NCBI GenBank assembly: GCA_000435515.1
Contig: FR884184.1
Location: 48,829-112,828 of the forward strand
From: Firmicutes bacterium CAG:582
GTDB taxonomy: Bacteria; Bacillota_I; Bacilli_A; RF39; UBA660
Direction: 5' to 3'
DNA: 64,000 nucleotides
Part shown: one piece after another, positions 32,834-41,238 of the stretch
Layout of the letters: each line of letters opens with the position of its first letter
Position numbering within the stretch: the first letter of the stretch is position 1
Program-made: the position numbers and the translations under genes
The notes under the pieces: generated by a model
What the model was told of the DNA's origin: nothing
The model's input: the letters and a program-made list of their open reading frames with translations, nothing else
Database searches by the model: none

Positions 32834-33892
32834 TTAATACTTCTTTCTTAAAACTTTTTGAAGATGAGACTCTAATTCGTAAAGCTCATTTAAATGTGTT
32901 TTATGAAAATCTTTATATGTGTCCACAGCTTCGATGCAGCCATAATTTCTTCTTGCTAGTTTTATCTCTTTATCAAACAATGATTCCGGATAGTCATAAT
33001 TTTCACTTATTTTTTGGATGCCAAATTCATCACATATATGATTATTTTGTTTTATATAAGGCATAAAACATATATCACGTTCATCTCTTAGTAATTTAGA
33101 AAATCCGCAATCTTGTGGTAAAAACAAATCACGAGTAGCTTGAGTATAAATTTCACCATTATAGGCATCAAGCATAAGTGTTGCTCCATTAAAGTTTGCA
33201 CGTGATATAAGATGATTTCCTTCTCTGATACTGCCTAAAGAAGTAATTTTTTTCATATGTTCATTTCTTATATTTGTTGCCGAAACAGCTTTGACAACTT
33301 TTTCACGCATACCACTTGAAAGTTTAAATGAACTTAATACTTCCATAATTTTCATTATTTGTTCTTTTTGCTCTTTACTTTCCAATATATTAAAGAAACC
33401 TAAACATACATCACTTTCATATCCCATCATATAATAAATTTTTTGTAATAACATAGAAATATGACGGCATACACCATGACCATTTAACGCAAGAGGGCCC
33501 ATTATTTCTTTTTCAATTAAGTATGAGTTTACTTCATAGTGGTCAAGTTTATCATACGAAAAAATACCATAATCATACATGAAATAAATCAAAAAATATA
33601 TATCCAAAGGATTTTTTACATTCATATCACTTGCTAAATTTATTAAACTTTTAATATATTCCTCATATATTTCCTTTATAGCTACAATATCATGATCTTT
33701 TTGCACTATTTTTGTTTCTAAATCATCTTTCAAAAATAGATATGGCACAAATGATAAAAGAAATACAGCAAGTCCTGGTGCGATGTAAATACTACCTAAT
33801 AAAGAAGCCCCTTCTATTGCTATGGTTGAGCCTGTAATTTTTTTCTTAAGTTCTAGTAATTCTTCATAAGAATAATCATCTATTTTTTTCAT
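32834..33892 (-). CDS. Transglutaminase-like Cys-His-Asp protein 1
   Basis: 352 residues. The N-terminus MKKIDDYSYEELLELKK is shared with the next two genes, followed by a hydrophobic hairpin (about 22-54) that probably anchors it to the membrane. The candidate catalytic residues follow transglutaminase order: Cys in LNGHGVCRHISMLLQKIY (about residue 142), His in GNHLISRANF, Asp in TLMLDAYNGEIY. The last residues (LRKKY) also match its neighbours. Preceded by AGAGGT and by the duplicated promoter/leader spacer. Role unknown: peptidase, amidase or transglutaminase are all possible for this fold. Confidence 0.75.
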   Translation of the reverse strand: MKKIDDYSYEELLELKKKITGSTIAIEGASLLGSIYIAPGLAVFLLSFVPYLFLKDDLETKIVQKDHDIVAIKEIYEEYIKSLINLASDMNVKNPLDIYFLIYFMYDYGIFSYDKLDHYEVNSYLIEKEIMGPLALNGHGVCRHISMLLQKIYYMMGYESDVCLGFFNILESKEQKEQIMKIMEVLSSFKLSSGMREKVVKAVSATNIRNEHMKKITSLGSIREGNHLISRANFNGATLMLDAYNGEIYTQATRDLFLPQDCGFSKLLRDERDICFMPYIKQNNHICDEFGIQKISENYDYPESLFDKEIKLARRNYGCIEAVDTYKDFHKTHLNELYELESHLQKVLRKKY

Positions 33893-34118
33893 GTTTACCT
33901 CTTTCTAAATATCATGATACAAATCCACTTTATTGAATTTTCATCCAGTTATGACTTTTTTCAGCTTTTTTATGGCGAAGCTTTTTAAACGGCCTTTATA
34001 TTATCATAACCAAACAAAAAAAGCAAATTTAACTATTGGAAAGATAAAAATTAAAATTTCAACTAAAAAATGGTAATATTTATTTTACCTTAAGGTAGTG
34101 AAGTTTATTTAGTATAAA
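33893..34118 (-). repeat. Duplicated spacer, copy 1: terminator, promoter and leader
   Basis: 226 bases very similar to 35166-35391. On the minus strand it holds, in order, the terminator of the upstream gene (GGTAA...TTACC followed by ATTTTTT), a promoter (TTGCTT at 34026-34021, 17 bases, TAATAT at 34003-33998), and a leader of about 100 bases with conserved CGTTTAAAAA and AAAAAAGCTGAAAAAAGT blocks before the ribosome site. Confidence 0.8.
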
Positions 34119-35165
34119 CTAATACTTCTTTTTCAATATTTTTTTCGTTAAATTTTCTGCTTCTTCTAGTGCAGGTAGATTATCTTTATGAAAAGTATCA
34201 AATGTACTTTTTGCTTCTTTTGCTTTATTTAAGCCTTCAATTATTGCTGAATTTATCACATCAAGTTGATATTCAGTATATTCACGAATAGGTTCTATTT
34301 CGTAATAATCGTTGAAGTTTTTTGTTGTACTACGATTTATAACAAAAACAGAATTAGATGGTGGTGATATTGTCAAACAAATATCACCTAAAATGGAACC
34401 AAATATATTTTCAGTTGATGGATCAGTTAAAATTGTCATAGATTCAAAATTTACTCTTGGAAGTGCGTGATTGGAGTATCCTTTATTTTTTTCATAATTT
34501 AATTTTGAAAATATGCCTGGTCTAAGATATTTGGTAATTAATTTCTTATTCATTTCTTCACTTGTTAATGTAGTCTTTGAGCACTCATTAAAAAAAGCGT
34601 CAAAACATTTTTGATTTGTCGTGTTTAAGTGACCAGAAATAATGTCTGATTCATAGCCTAGACTTTCATATATTTTATTTAAAAATACTGCTAAATGCCT
34701 ACAAACTCCATGTCCATTTAAAAAAAGAATTTTCTCCATTGCCACACTTTTTATAAAAGACATTTTTAGCGGATGGCTACAATTTAAATCATAAGAAAAA
34801 CTTCCATATCTAATCATGTCATATGAAAAATAACCATGTCTAAATATGTAATCAAAAAATTGATATGTTTCTATCGGATTATTAAGTTCAAACTTTTTAA
34901 ATTCTTTTATTGTATTTTCAAGTATTTCATCATAAATAATCTTAATTGCTTTTATATCTTCATCATTTTCTGCCATGATTATTTCAATTTCAGCTTCTTT
35001 GTTGGCTAGCTTATATGAAATTCCTAAAAAAGGAATAAAAGGTGCTGGATTTCTTAATATTGTCGTTAACACTGATGTTGCAACACAAAGTGCTCCTAAT
35101 TCAAACCTGCCTATTCTTTTTTGTTTCAATAATTCTTCATAAGAATAATCATCTATTTTTTTCAT
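34119..35165 (-). CDS. Transglutaminase-like Cys-His-Asp protein 2
   Basis: 348 residues, the closest paralog of protein 3. The N-terminal hydrophobic segment (GALCVATSVLTTILRNPAPF) and the following NDEDIKAIKIIYDEILENT region are almost identical in the two, as are the last 29 residues. The middle with the catalytic candidates (LNGHGVCRHLAVFLNKIY; NHALPRVNF; ILTDPSTENIF) is more divergent. It has a short inserted repeat of HGYFSYD/GSFSYD. Preceded by GAAAGGGG and by its own copy of the duplicated promoter. Function unknown. Confidence 0.75.
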   Translation of the reverse strand: MKKIDDYSYEELLKQKRIGRFELGALCVATSVLTTILRNPAPFIPFLGISYKLANKEAEIEIIMAENDEDIKAIKIIYDEILENTIKEFKKFELNNPIETYQFFDYIFRHGYFSYDMIRYGSFSYDLNCSHPLKMSFIKSVAMEKILFLNGHGVCRHLAVFLNKIYESLGYESDIISGHLNTTNQKCFDAFFNECSKTTLTSEEMNKKLITKYLRPGIFSKLNYEKNKGYSNHALPRVNFESMTILTDPSTENIFGSILGDICLTISPPSNSVFVINRSTTKNFNDYYEIEPIREYTEYQLDVINSAIIEGLNKAKEAKSTFDTFHKDNLPALEEAENLTKKILKKKY

Positions 35166-35391
35166 GTTTACCCCTTTCTAAATATTATAATAAAAAACCA
35201 TTTTATTGAATTTTTATCTAGTTATAACTTTTTTCAGCTTTTTTATGACAAAGTTTTTTAAACGATTTTTATATTATCACAGCAAAACAGAAAAAGCAAA
35301 TTTACCTATTGGAAAGATAAAAATTAGAATTTCAACTAAAAAATGGTAATATTTATTTTACTTTAAGGTAGTGAAGTTTATTTAGTATAAA
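35166..35391 (-). repeat. Duplicated spacer, copy 2: terminator, promoter and leader
   Basis: Counterpart of 33893-34118 with the same length and about nine in ten bases shared by eye. The promoter elements are TTGCTT (35299-35294) and TAATAT (35276-35271), again with a 17-base spacer. Preservation of promoter and leader suggests both copies are used. Confidence 0.8.
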
Positions 35392-36411
35392 CTAATACTT
35401 CTTTTTCAATATTTTTTTCGTTAAATTTTCTGCTTCTTCTAGTGCAGGTAGATTATCTTTATGAAAAGTATCAAATGTACTTTTTGCTTCTTTTGCTTTA
35501 TTTAAGCCTTCAGTTATTGCCAAATTTATCTTCTCTAATTTATAGTCTTCATATTCAAAAATATCTTTTGATTTTATTTCTTCATAATATGATTTTGTAA
35601 TTTCTCGATTTAAAAGAAAGATGTTTTCAGAAGTTGATATGGCCTGATATATATCATTCATAACTGAATAAAAAATGTTTTCTGTTGCGGGATCTGTTAA
35701 TAAGGTCATTGATTCAAAATTTACTCTAATAAGTGCATGATTACTATATCCACCGCTTTTTTTATAATTAAGTTTTGTAAATATTTGTGGTTTTAGATAT
35801 TCTATTATAAGTTTCTTATTAATTTCTTCACTAGTAAATGTTGGGTTTTGCTTACATATATCCATAAATTTATGCAGTTTTTCTGAATCTATTGTATTTA
35901 AGTGACCAAGTGCAATGTTAGAATCATATTCAAAACTTTCATATATTTTATTTAGAAAAGTAGCCACGTGTCTACAAACTCCATGTCCATTTAAAAAAAG
36001 GATTTCTTCCATAGTTAATGTTTTCAATTCTGACATTTTTAATGGATGGTAGTAGTTCATGTCATATGAAAAATAACCATGTCTAAATATGTAATCAAAA
36101 AATTGATATGTTTCTATCGGATTATTAAGTTCAAACTTTTTAAATTCTTTTATTGTATTTTCAAGTATTTCATCATAAATAATCTTAATTGCTTTTATAT
36201 CTTCATCATTTTCTGACATTGTATTTTCAATTTTTTTCATTTTGCTAGTTAGCTCATGAGTAATTCCTAAAAAAGGAATAAAAGGTGCTGGATTTCTTAA
36301 TATTGTCGTTAACACTGATGTTGCAACACAAAGTGCTCCTAATTCAACCATGCATATTTGTTTTTGTTTTAATAATTCTTCATAACTGGTATTTTCATCA
36401 ATTTTTTTCAT
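35392..36411 (-). CDS. Transglutaminase-like Cys-His-Asp protein 3
   Basis: 339 residues. The N-terminal half and the C-terminal 29 residues nearly match protein 2; the central part differs at many positions though it keeps LNGHGVCRHVATFLNKIY, the His in NHALIRVNF and the Asp in LLTDPATENIF. This mosaic points to a recent tandem duplication or gene conversion. It lies 60 bases after the fourth family member and is probably cotranscribed with it. GAAAGGCG precedes the start. Confidence 0.75.
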   Translation of the reverse strand: MKKIDENTSYEELLKQKQICMVELGALCVATSVLTTILRNPAPFIPFLGITHELTSKMKKIENTMSENDEDIKAIKIIYDEILENTIKEFKKFELNNPIETYQFFDYIFRHGYFSYDMNYYHPLKMSELKTLTMEEILFLNGHGVCRHVATFLNKIYESFEYDSNIALGHLNTIDSEKLHKFMDICKQNPTFTSEEINKKLIIEYLKPQIFTKLNYKKSGGYSNHALIRVNFESMTLLTDPATENIFYSVMNDIYQAISTSENIFLLNREITKSYYEEIKSKDIFEYEDYKLEKINLAITEGLNKAKEAKSTFDTFHKDNLPALEEAENLTKKILKKKY

Positions 36412-36471
36412 GTTACGCCTTTCTAATTACTGTAATTTATAAATAACTTCTATAAAATTGTTTTCAAGTTA

Positions 36472-37368
36472 TCATTCACTAAAATGTTTTCTTAAAGCTT
36501 GTATATTTCTTTCTCCTGTTTCTAAAAGATGTTTATTTTTCTCATAAAAAGTACCATATAAACGTACTTGTTTAAGATAATCTTTATAATTTTGCTCTAA
36601 CGATTCTATCCCATTTAAATCAGTTTCATTTACATATTCATAAATCATAATCTTAGGAATAGTTGTATATATTTTATCTTTTACTTTCTTTTCAGCGATT
36701 TTTTTATAAGGTATAAAAAAGTAGTCCCAATCTATATGTAATATGTCTGGATATAAAGTAGTATAAGCAATGTGTTGAGTTATATCAAACAAATAAGTTT
36801 TATCTTCAGCATTTACACTTGTAACCATATGATTTCCTGTGGAGATTTCTATACTTCTAAAATCCTGTTGGAACTCTATATCTCTAATGCTATTTTTACG
36901 ATTTGAAAAATATTCTTCAATATATCTTTTTGCTTCATCATGAGATTTTGTTTTTATTGTATCTTTACTATTAGAAATCGAATTAAAAAAACCAATCATT
37001 ACAGAACTATCATAACCAAGCAAGCTATATATTTTTTGCAAAAATACTGATGCATGTCGGCATACACCATGACCATTTAAGAAAAGTTTGTGTTTTACTA
37101 AGATTTCTAAACTTTTAGACGAGTTATTTGAAAGGCAATCATTCCATTCGTTTTTGTTATATGAAAAACAGCCGTTTTGACACATCAAATTCACAATAAC
37201 CCAAATATCTAGTATATCAGTAGCGCCCAATTGTTTTAGGGTATCAATAGTATGAAATAATAAGGCGTTATAAACGTTTTCTAATTCGCGATTAGATTTT
37301 TGTATGTCTGCTTTCTTACTGCTGGTTACGCGACATATATTTTTTTGAAATGGATTCTTTAAATTCAT
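36472..37368 (-). CDS. Transglutaminase-like Cys-His-Asp protein 4 (no membrane anchor)
   Basis: 298 residues from the ATG at 37368, which has GGGAG upstream; the in-frame ATG at 37392 lies almost at the expected transcript start behind a TATAAT box (37398-37403) and lacks a ribosome site. Most divergent of the four. It keeps LNGHGVCRHASVFLQKIYSLLGYDSS, GNHMVTSVN and TYLFDITQHIAYTT, so the Cys-His-Asp set is intact, but the N-terminal hydrophobic segment is missing, implying a cytosolic form. It ends in TGA followed four bases later by TAA. Confidence 0.7.
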   Translation of the reverse strand: MNLKNPFQKNICRVTSSKKADIQKSNRELENVYNALLFHTIDTLKQLGATDILDIWVIVNLMCQNGCFSYNKNEWNDCLSNNSSKSLEILVKHKLFLNGHGVCRHASVFLQKIYSLLGYDSSVMIGFFNSISNSKDTIKTKSHDEAKRYIEEYFSNRKNSIRDIEFQQDFRSIEISTGNHMVTSVNAEDKTYLFDITQHIAYTTLYPDILHIDWDYFFIPYKKIAEKKVKDKIYTTIPKIMIYEYVNETDLNGIESLEQNYKDYLKQVRLYGTFYEKNKHLLETGERNIQALRKHFSE

Positions 37369-37443
37369 ATAACCAATCTCCCATTTAAACATAGAGTATT
37401 ATATGAAATTAATTTATAGTTGTCCAGTAGAAAAAAAGCAACA

Positions 37444-37908
37444 TTATTTTTTGCTACTTTTCTTCTTATCCTCTTTTAATAAATCTCTTATTTCTTTTAG
37501 AAGCTTTACTTCATCACTTTCAACTTTTTTTACTTCTTTTACTTCTTCTTTTTTGCCAAAATCTTTTAGTTTGTTAAAGAATTTAACAATTAAGAATACT
37601 ACAAATGCCATAATAATAAAATTAATGACATCTGTTAGAAAAGCTCCATATCTTAAATGAAGATTCCATATATTTAAAGTAAATTGATTGAAATTAACTT
37701 CTGAAAAACATCCTAATATTGGAGATATGATATTATCGGTTAAACTTTTAACAAGTCCTTGGAAGGCAGAACCAATAAGAACACCAACTGCTAAATCAAG
37801 TACACTTCCCTTTAGAATAAATGATTTGAATTCGTTTACAAACTTACTTTCTTTTTCAGTTAGTTTTTTTATATTTTTTTTAGCAGCTTCACGAGTTTCT
37901 TCTTTCAT
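37444..37908 (-). CDS. mscL: Large-conductance mechanosensitive channel
   Basis: 154 residues. It opens under membrane tension to release solutes on osmotic downshock. The first helix/TM1 motif FKSFILKGSVLDLAVGVLIGSAFQGLVKSL is canonical, TM2 is VINFIIMAFVVFLIVKFFNKL, and the C-terminal amphipathic bundle follows (LLKEIRDLL). About 20 extra N-terminal residues (EETREAAKKNIKKLTEKES) precede the usual start. Its ATG overlaps the alaS stop by one base (TAATG). Confidence 0.95.
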   Translation of the reverse strand: MKEETREAAKKNIKKLTEKESKFVNEFKSFILKGSVLDLAVGVLIGSAFQGLVKSLTDNIISPILGCFSEVNFNQFTLNIWNLHLRYGAFLTDVINFIIMAFVVFLIVKFFNKLKDFGKKEEVKEVKKVESDEVKLLKEIRDLLKEDKKKSSKK

Positions 37909-39665
37909 TAGTTTTCCTCGCTTTCAAGAATGGCTTTGATTCTTCTAATTCCTTGGCTTGATGCCTCCTCTTTTTTGATTACAAAATGGCCAAGTTCACC
38001 AGTATGTTTTACATGTGGACCGCCACATAGTTCTTTTGATACATCTCCTATTGAATAAACAGTTACAATATCTGGGTATTTTTCGATAAACATACACTCA
38101 GCACCTGAAGCAACAGCATCATTTTTACTCATACTTTCCACAGTTACTGGTAAATCCTCTTTAATCCATTTATTTACGATATCTTCAGCACGTTTTTTTT
38201 CTTCATCTGTTAATTTGTGATCACAGTTAAAATCAAAACGCATTCTTTCAACAGTTATATTTGAACCTCTTTGATGAGTGTCATTTCCTAGAACTAATTT
38301 TAAAGCAGCATTAAGTAAGTGTGTTGCAGTGTGATAACGTGTTTCAATCTCAGAGTTTCCAGCAAGTCCACCTTTAAACTTAGCTGTAGAACCAGCTCTT
38401 GATAGCTCTTGATGTGCTTTAAAACATTCGTTATATCCGACAACATCAACTTCGATTCCACGTTCACTTGCAAGTTCAATTGTTAATTCAAGTGGGAAAC
38501 CATATGTATCAAATAAATGGAATGCGGTTTCTCCATCGATAGATTTAGATCCGTTGCTTACTTTTTTATCGAATTCCTTTAAGCCTTTCTCTAGAGTTTT
38601 AGCAAATTTTTGTTTTTCATTTTTTAAAACGTCTAGAACAACATCTTTATTTTCAACTAATTCATCATAATATTTAGCATATTTATCGATAATTTTTGAA
38701 GCGATTTGTTCTTCCCAATTAGAATTAATATCAATATTTAGATTTCTTGCGTGTCTTATTGCTCTTCTTATTAGTCTTCTTAAAATGTAACCTTGATCTG
38801 TATTGCTTGGTTTAATTCCTGCAGGGTCAGCAGCAATAAATACTGAAGAACGAATGTGATCAGCAATTATACGCATTGATTTTTCATTTCCTTTATAAGG
38901 AAGATTAGAAATACTTTCAATAAGCTCAATAATATCACTCCAAATAGAAGATTCATAGTTATCAAGTTTTCCTTCAAGAATAGATGTAACTCTTTCTACA
39001 CCCATTCCAGTATCAACGTTTTTCTTAGGAAGTTCAGTAATTGAATCGTCTTCGTGTTTTTCATATTGCATGAAAACATTGTTCCAAATCTCTACCCAAC
39101 GTTCATCCTCTGGGTCAAAAACTTCAGGAATTTCATCATCACTTCTAAAGTAGAAAATTTCAGTATCTCCACCACATGGTCCAGTTTCTCCAGCAATCCA
39201 GAAATTATCATCTACAGTTTTGGCAATTCTTTCTGGTTTTATTCCAAGACTGCACCATTTATTATAACTAACTTCATCAAAAGGTATTAAATCAGATCCG
39301 GCAAATACGGTTACAGCTAGTCTTTCTACCGGTATGTTTAAAACTTTTGTTAAAAATTCAAAACTCCAAGAAATGGCTTCATCCTTGAAATAATCTCCTA
39401 AACTCCAGTTTCCTAGCATTTCAAAAAATGTATGATGATATGTATCTCCAATGTTTTCAAGGTCATTTGTTCTTATACATTTTTGATAATCACATAAACG
39501 TGTTCCATAAGGATGAGGTTCTCCTAATAGGTATGGAATAAGCGGTTGCATTCCAGCTGTATTAAATAAAACAGATGGATCATTTTCGGGTACAACCGGA
39601 GCACTTGGAATTTGCTTGTGTCCTTTGCTTACAAAAAAATCAATATATAAATCTTTTAAATTCAT
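37908..39665 (-). CDS. alaS: Alanyl-tRNA synthetase, short form lacking the C-terminal domain
   Basis: 585 residues from the ATG that overlaps the cmk stop (TAATG); an upstream GTG at 39677 is unnecessary. Class II motifs are present (KCIRTNDLENIG, then FFEMLGNWSLGDYFKDEAI and the GMGVERV segment). The editing domain has HTATH and CGGPH, so mischarged Ser/Gly-tRNA clearance should work. The protein ends right after the editing domain, about 280 residues earlier than in E. coli or Bacillus, with no DHHA1/C-Ala domain, which normally gives dimerisation and tRNA-elbow contact. The end is a clean TAA and mscL overlaps it, so this is a stable short form. Confidence 0.92.
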   Translation of the reverse strand: MNLKDLYIDFFVSKGHKQIPSAPVVPENDPSVLFNTAGMQPLIPYLLGEPHPYGTRLCDYQKCIRTNDLENIGDTYHHTFFEMLGNWSLGDYFKDEAISWSFEFLTKVLNIPVERLAVTVFAGSDLIPFDEVSYNKWCSLGIKPERIAKTVDDNFWIAGETGPCGGDTEIFYFRSDDEIPEVFDPEDERWVEIWNNVFMQYEKHEDDSITELPKKNVDTGMGVERVTSILEGKLDNYESSIWSDIIELIESISNLPYKGNEKSMRIIADHIRSSVFIAADPAGIKPSNTDQGYILRRLIRRAIRHARNLNIDINSNWEEQIASKIIDKYAKYYDELVENKDVVLDVLKNEKQKFAKTLEKGLKEFDKKVSNGSKSIDGETAFHLFDTYGFPLELTIELASERGIEVDVVGYNECFKAHQELSRAGSTAKFKGGLAGNSEIETRYHTATHLLNAALKLVLGNDTHQRGSNITVERMRFDFNCDHKLTDEEKKRAEDIVNKWIKEDLPVTVESMSKNDAVASGAECMFIEKYPDIVTVYSIGDVSKELCGGPHVKHTGELGHFVIKKEEASSQGIRRIKAILESEEN

Positions 39666-40318
39666 TACTTCTCGCACTCTTTTCTATTTATAATCATATC
39701 AACAACTTCTAAAGCAGTTAAATTTGTAGAATCAATCACTAGAGCATCCGGGACAATTATAAGTTTTCCTTCTTCTCTAGTATCATCCGAATGATCTCTA
39801 AACTTAATGTTTTCTCTGACTTCATCAATGGTAATGCTTTTACCAGCTTTAATGTATTCATCATATCTTCTTTTAACTCTTGTTTCAAAGGAAGCTGTTA
39901 GATACACTTTTACATCCGCATCAGGGAAAACCGCTGAAGTTGTGTCTCTTCCGTCGATTATTATATCATAAAACTTGCGAATACCACGAATTTTTTTATT
40001 GACAATATGTCTTACTTCATAAATCTCACAAACACGTATAACTAAAGTGTCTATCTCTTTGGTTTTAAGTTTATCACTTACATTCTCACCATTAGCAAAC
40101 ATTTCATTGTTTCTATATTCAAAATCAATGCTATTTGCGAGCTTAATAATGGCATCATCACTTTCAAAATCGATGTTTTCTTTTAAACCAATATATGCGA
40201 TACTTCTATAAAACTTTCCGGAGTCAACTCTTAGATATCCAAGTTTTTTAGCAAGTAAATCAGCTACAGTTCCTTTTCCGCTTGCTGAATAACCGTCTAT
40301 CGCGATAACTTTATGCAT
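39665..40318 (-). CDS. cmk: Cytidylate kinase
   Basis: 217 residues from the ATG at 40318 (AGGTGAT upstream). It phosphorylates CMP/dCMP. P-loop GYSASGKGTVAD, the substrate loop as DSGKFYRSIAY (usually DTGAMYR), the DGRDTTSAVFPDADVKVYLTAS segment and the RRYDEY lid are in family order; the usual IGT after GRD is TTS. Stop overlaps alaS start. Confidence 0.9.
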   Translation of the reverse strand: MHKVIAIDGYSASGKGTVADLLAKKLGYLRVDSGKFYRSIAYIGLKENIDFESDDAIIKLANSIDFEYRNNEMFANGENVSDKLKTKEIDTLVIRVCEIYEVRHIVNKKIRGIRKFYDIIIDGRDTTSAVFPDADVKVYLTASFETRVKRRYDEYIKAGKSITIDEVRENIKFRDHSDDTREEGKLIIVPDALVIDSTNLTALEVVDMIINRKECEK

Positions 40319-40355
40319 AACAATCACCTACAATAATTTTACTATATTTGTAAAT

Positions 40356-40378
40356 TAAAAAAAAGACTTATAAGTCTT
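40356..40378 (-). terminator. Terminator after recO
   Basis: The palindrome AAGACTTATAAGTCTT (40363-40378) followed on the minus strand by T. It ends the yqfC-to-recO group. Confidence 0.8.
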
Positions 40379-41105
40379 ATATTTTAATATTTCTATCTAA
40401 AAATTCTTTGCTTCTTATATAAAGGCCAGTATATCTATCATAGTAAACAGATAAAAATTTGTTTATAGAGTCTATTACATAATCTTTGATCTTTAGTTCT
40501 TTTATAGAATCTATTTCTACTAAATAATACATTCTAAGCATTTTTCTAACACGTTCATCATAAATAATCTCATTGGTATAACAATTTTTACAAATATAGC
40601 CACCAACATCCGGATCAATTGTTACAATTTCTCTTGTACTTCCACATTTAGCACATCCATTTAGATTTATACCAACTCCCAAATAATCAAGAAGTTTTAT
40701 CTCTAAAATATTCATAACAACCGTTTCATTTATTCCTTCATCAATCTTCTTTAATGCGCTTAAATATAAAGAAAAAACCGTAGGATCGGCATTTTGCTTC
40801 ATCACTTGATTTACTAAATCAGTAATATATGTTGCATGAGAAATTTTATTTAAATCATTTTTGATATTATTAAAATTATCAAGAATACTGCCTTCTTTTA
40901 AAGTGGATAATTTAGATTCATTATAATAGATAACATATTCACCTAAAGTCAGTTTATTAGAAATAACTCTTAAAGGGCTGTTGATACGTTTACATCCTTT
41001 TGAAATAACCCCTATAACTCCTTCTTCACATAAAATATTTAGTACCTTAGAGGAATCTTTATAAGGTACTTCACTTACAACTATTCCTCTTATTTTTTTT
41101 AACAT
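40377..41105 (-). CDS. recO: DNA repair protein RecO
   Basis: 242 residues. It helps load RecA at gaps with RecR. The N-terminal OB fold (IRGIVVSEVPYKDSSKVLNIL) and a four-Cys zinc-binding site in the C-terminal domain (CAKCG...CKNCY) are visible. One base separates it from yqzL, as in Bacillus where yqzL and recO adjoin. Confidence 0.92.
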   Translation of the reverse strand: MLKKIRGIVVSEVPYKDSSKVLNILCEEGVIGVISKGCKRINSPLRVISNKLTLGEYVIYYNESKLSTLKEGSILDNFNNIKNDLNKISHATYITDLVNQVMKQNADPTVFSLYLSALKKIDEGINETVVMNILEIKLLDYLGVGINLNGCAKCGSTREIVTIDPDVGGYICKNCYTNEIIYDERVRKMLRMYYLVEIDSIKELKIKDYVIDSINKFLSVYYDRYTGLYIRSKEFLDRNIKI

Positions 41106-41106
41106 A

Positions 41107-41190
41107 CTACATCACTTTCTTAAATTTTAAATAATCTTCAATCTTACCAGTTTTTTTAAATTTCTCCCAATTTTTATCGTAAGCCATCAT
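41107..41190 (-). CDS. yqzL: Very small YqzL-family protein
   Basis: 27 residues (26 if the second ATG at 41187 is used) with AGAGGTGA upstream. The sequence (Y-D-x-N-W-E-K-F-x-x-T-G-x-I-x-D-Y-L-x-F-K) matches the start of the YqzL family (W-x-x-F-x-x-T-G-x-x-x-x-Y-L-x-F-K), 45-50 residues in Bacillus. It lies between era and recO, exactly where Bacillus has yqzL. Function unknown. It is about half the usual length. Confidence 0.8.
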   Translation of the reverse strand: MMAYDKNWEKFKKTGKIEDYLKFKKVM

Positions 41191-41238
41191 ATTCACCTCT
41201 CTACTTATATATTGAGGTAAATTTTGCTTTTTTATTCA

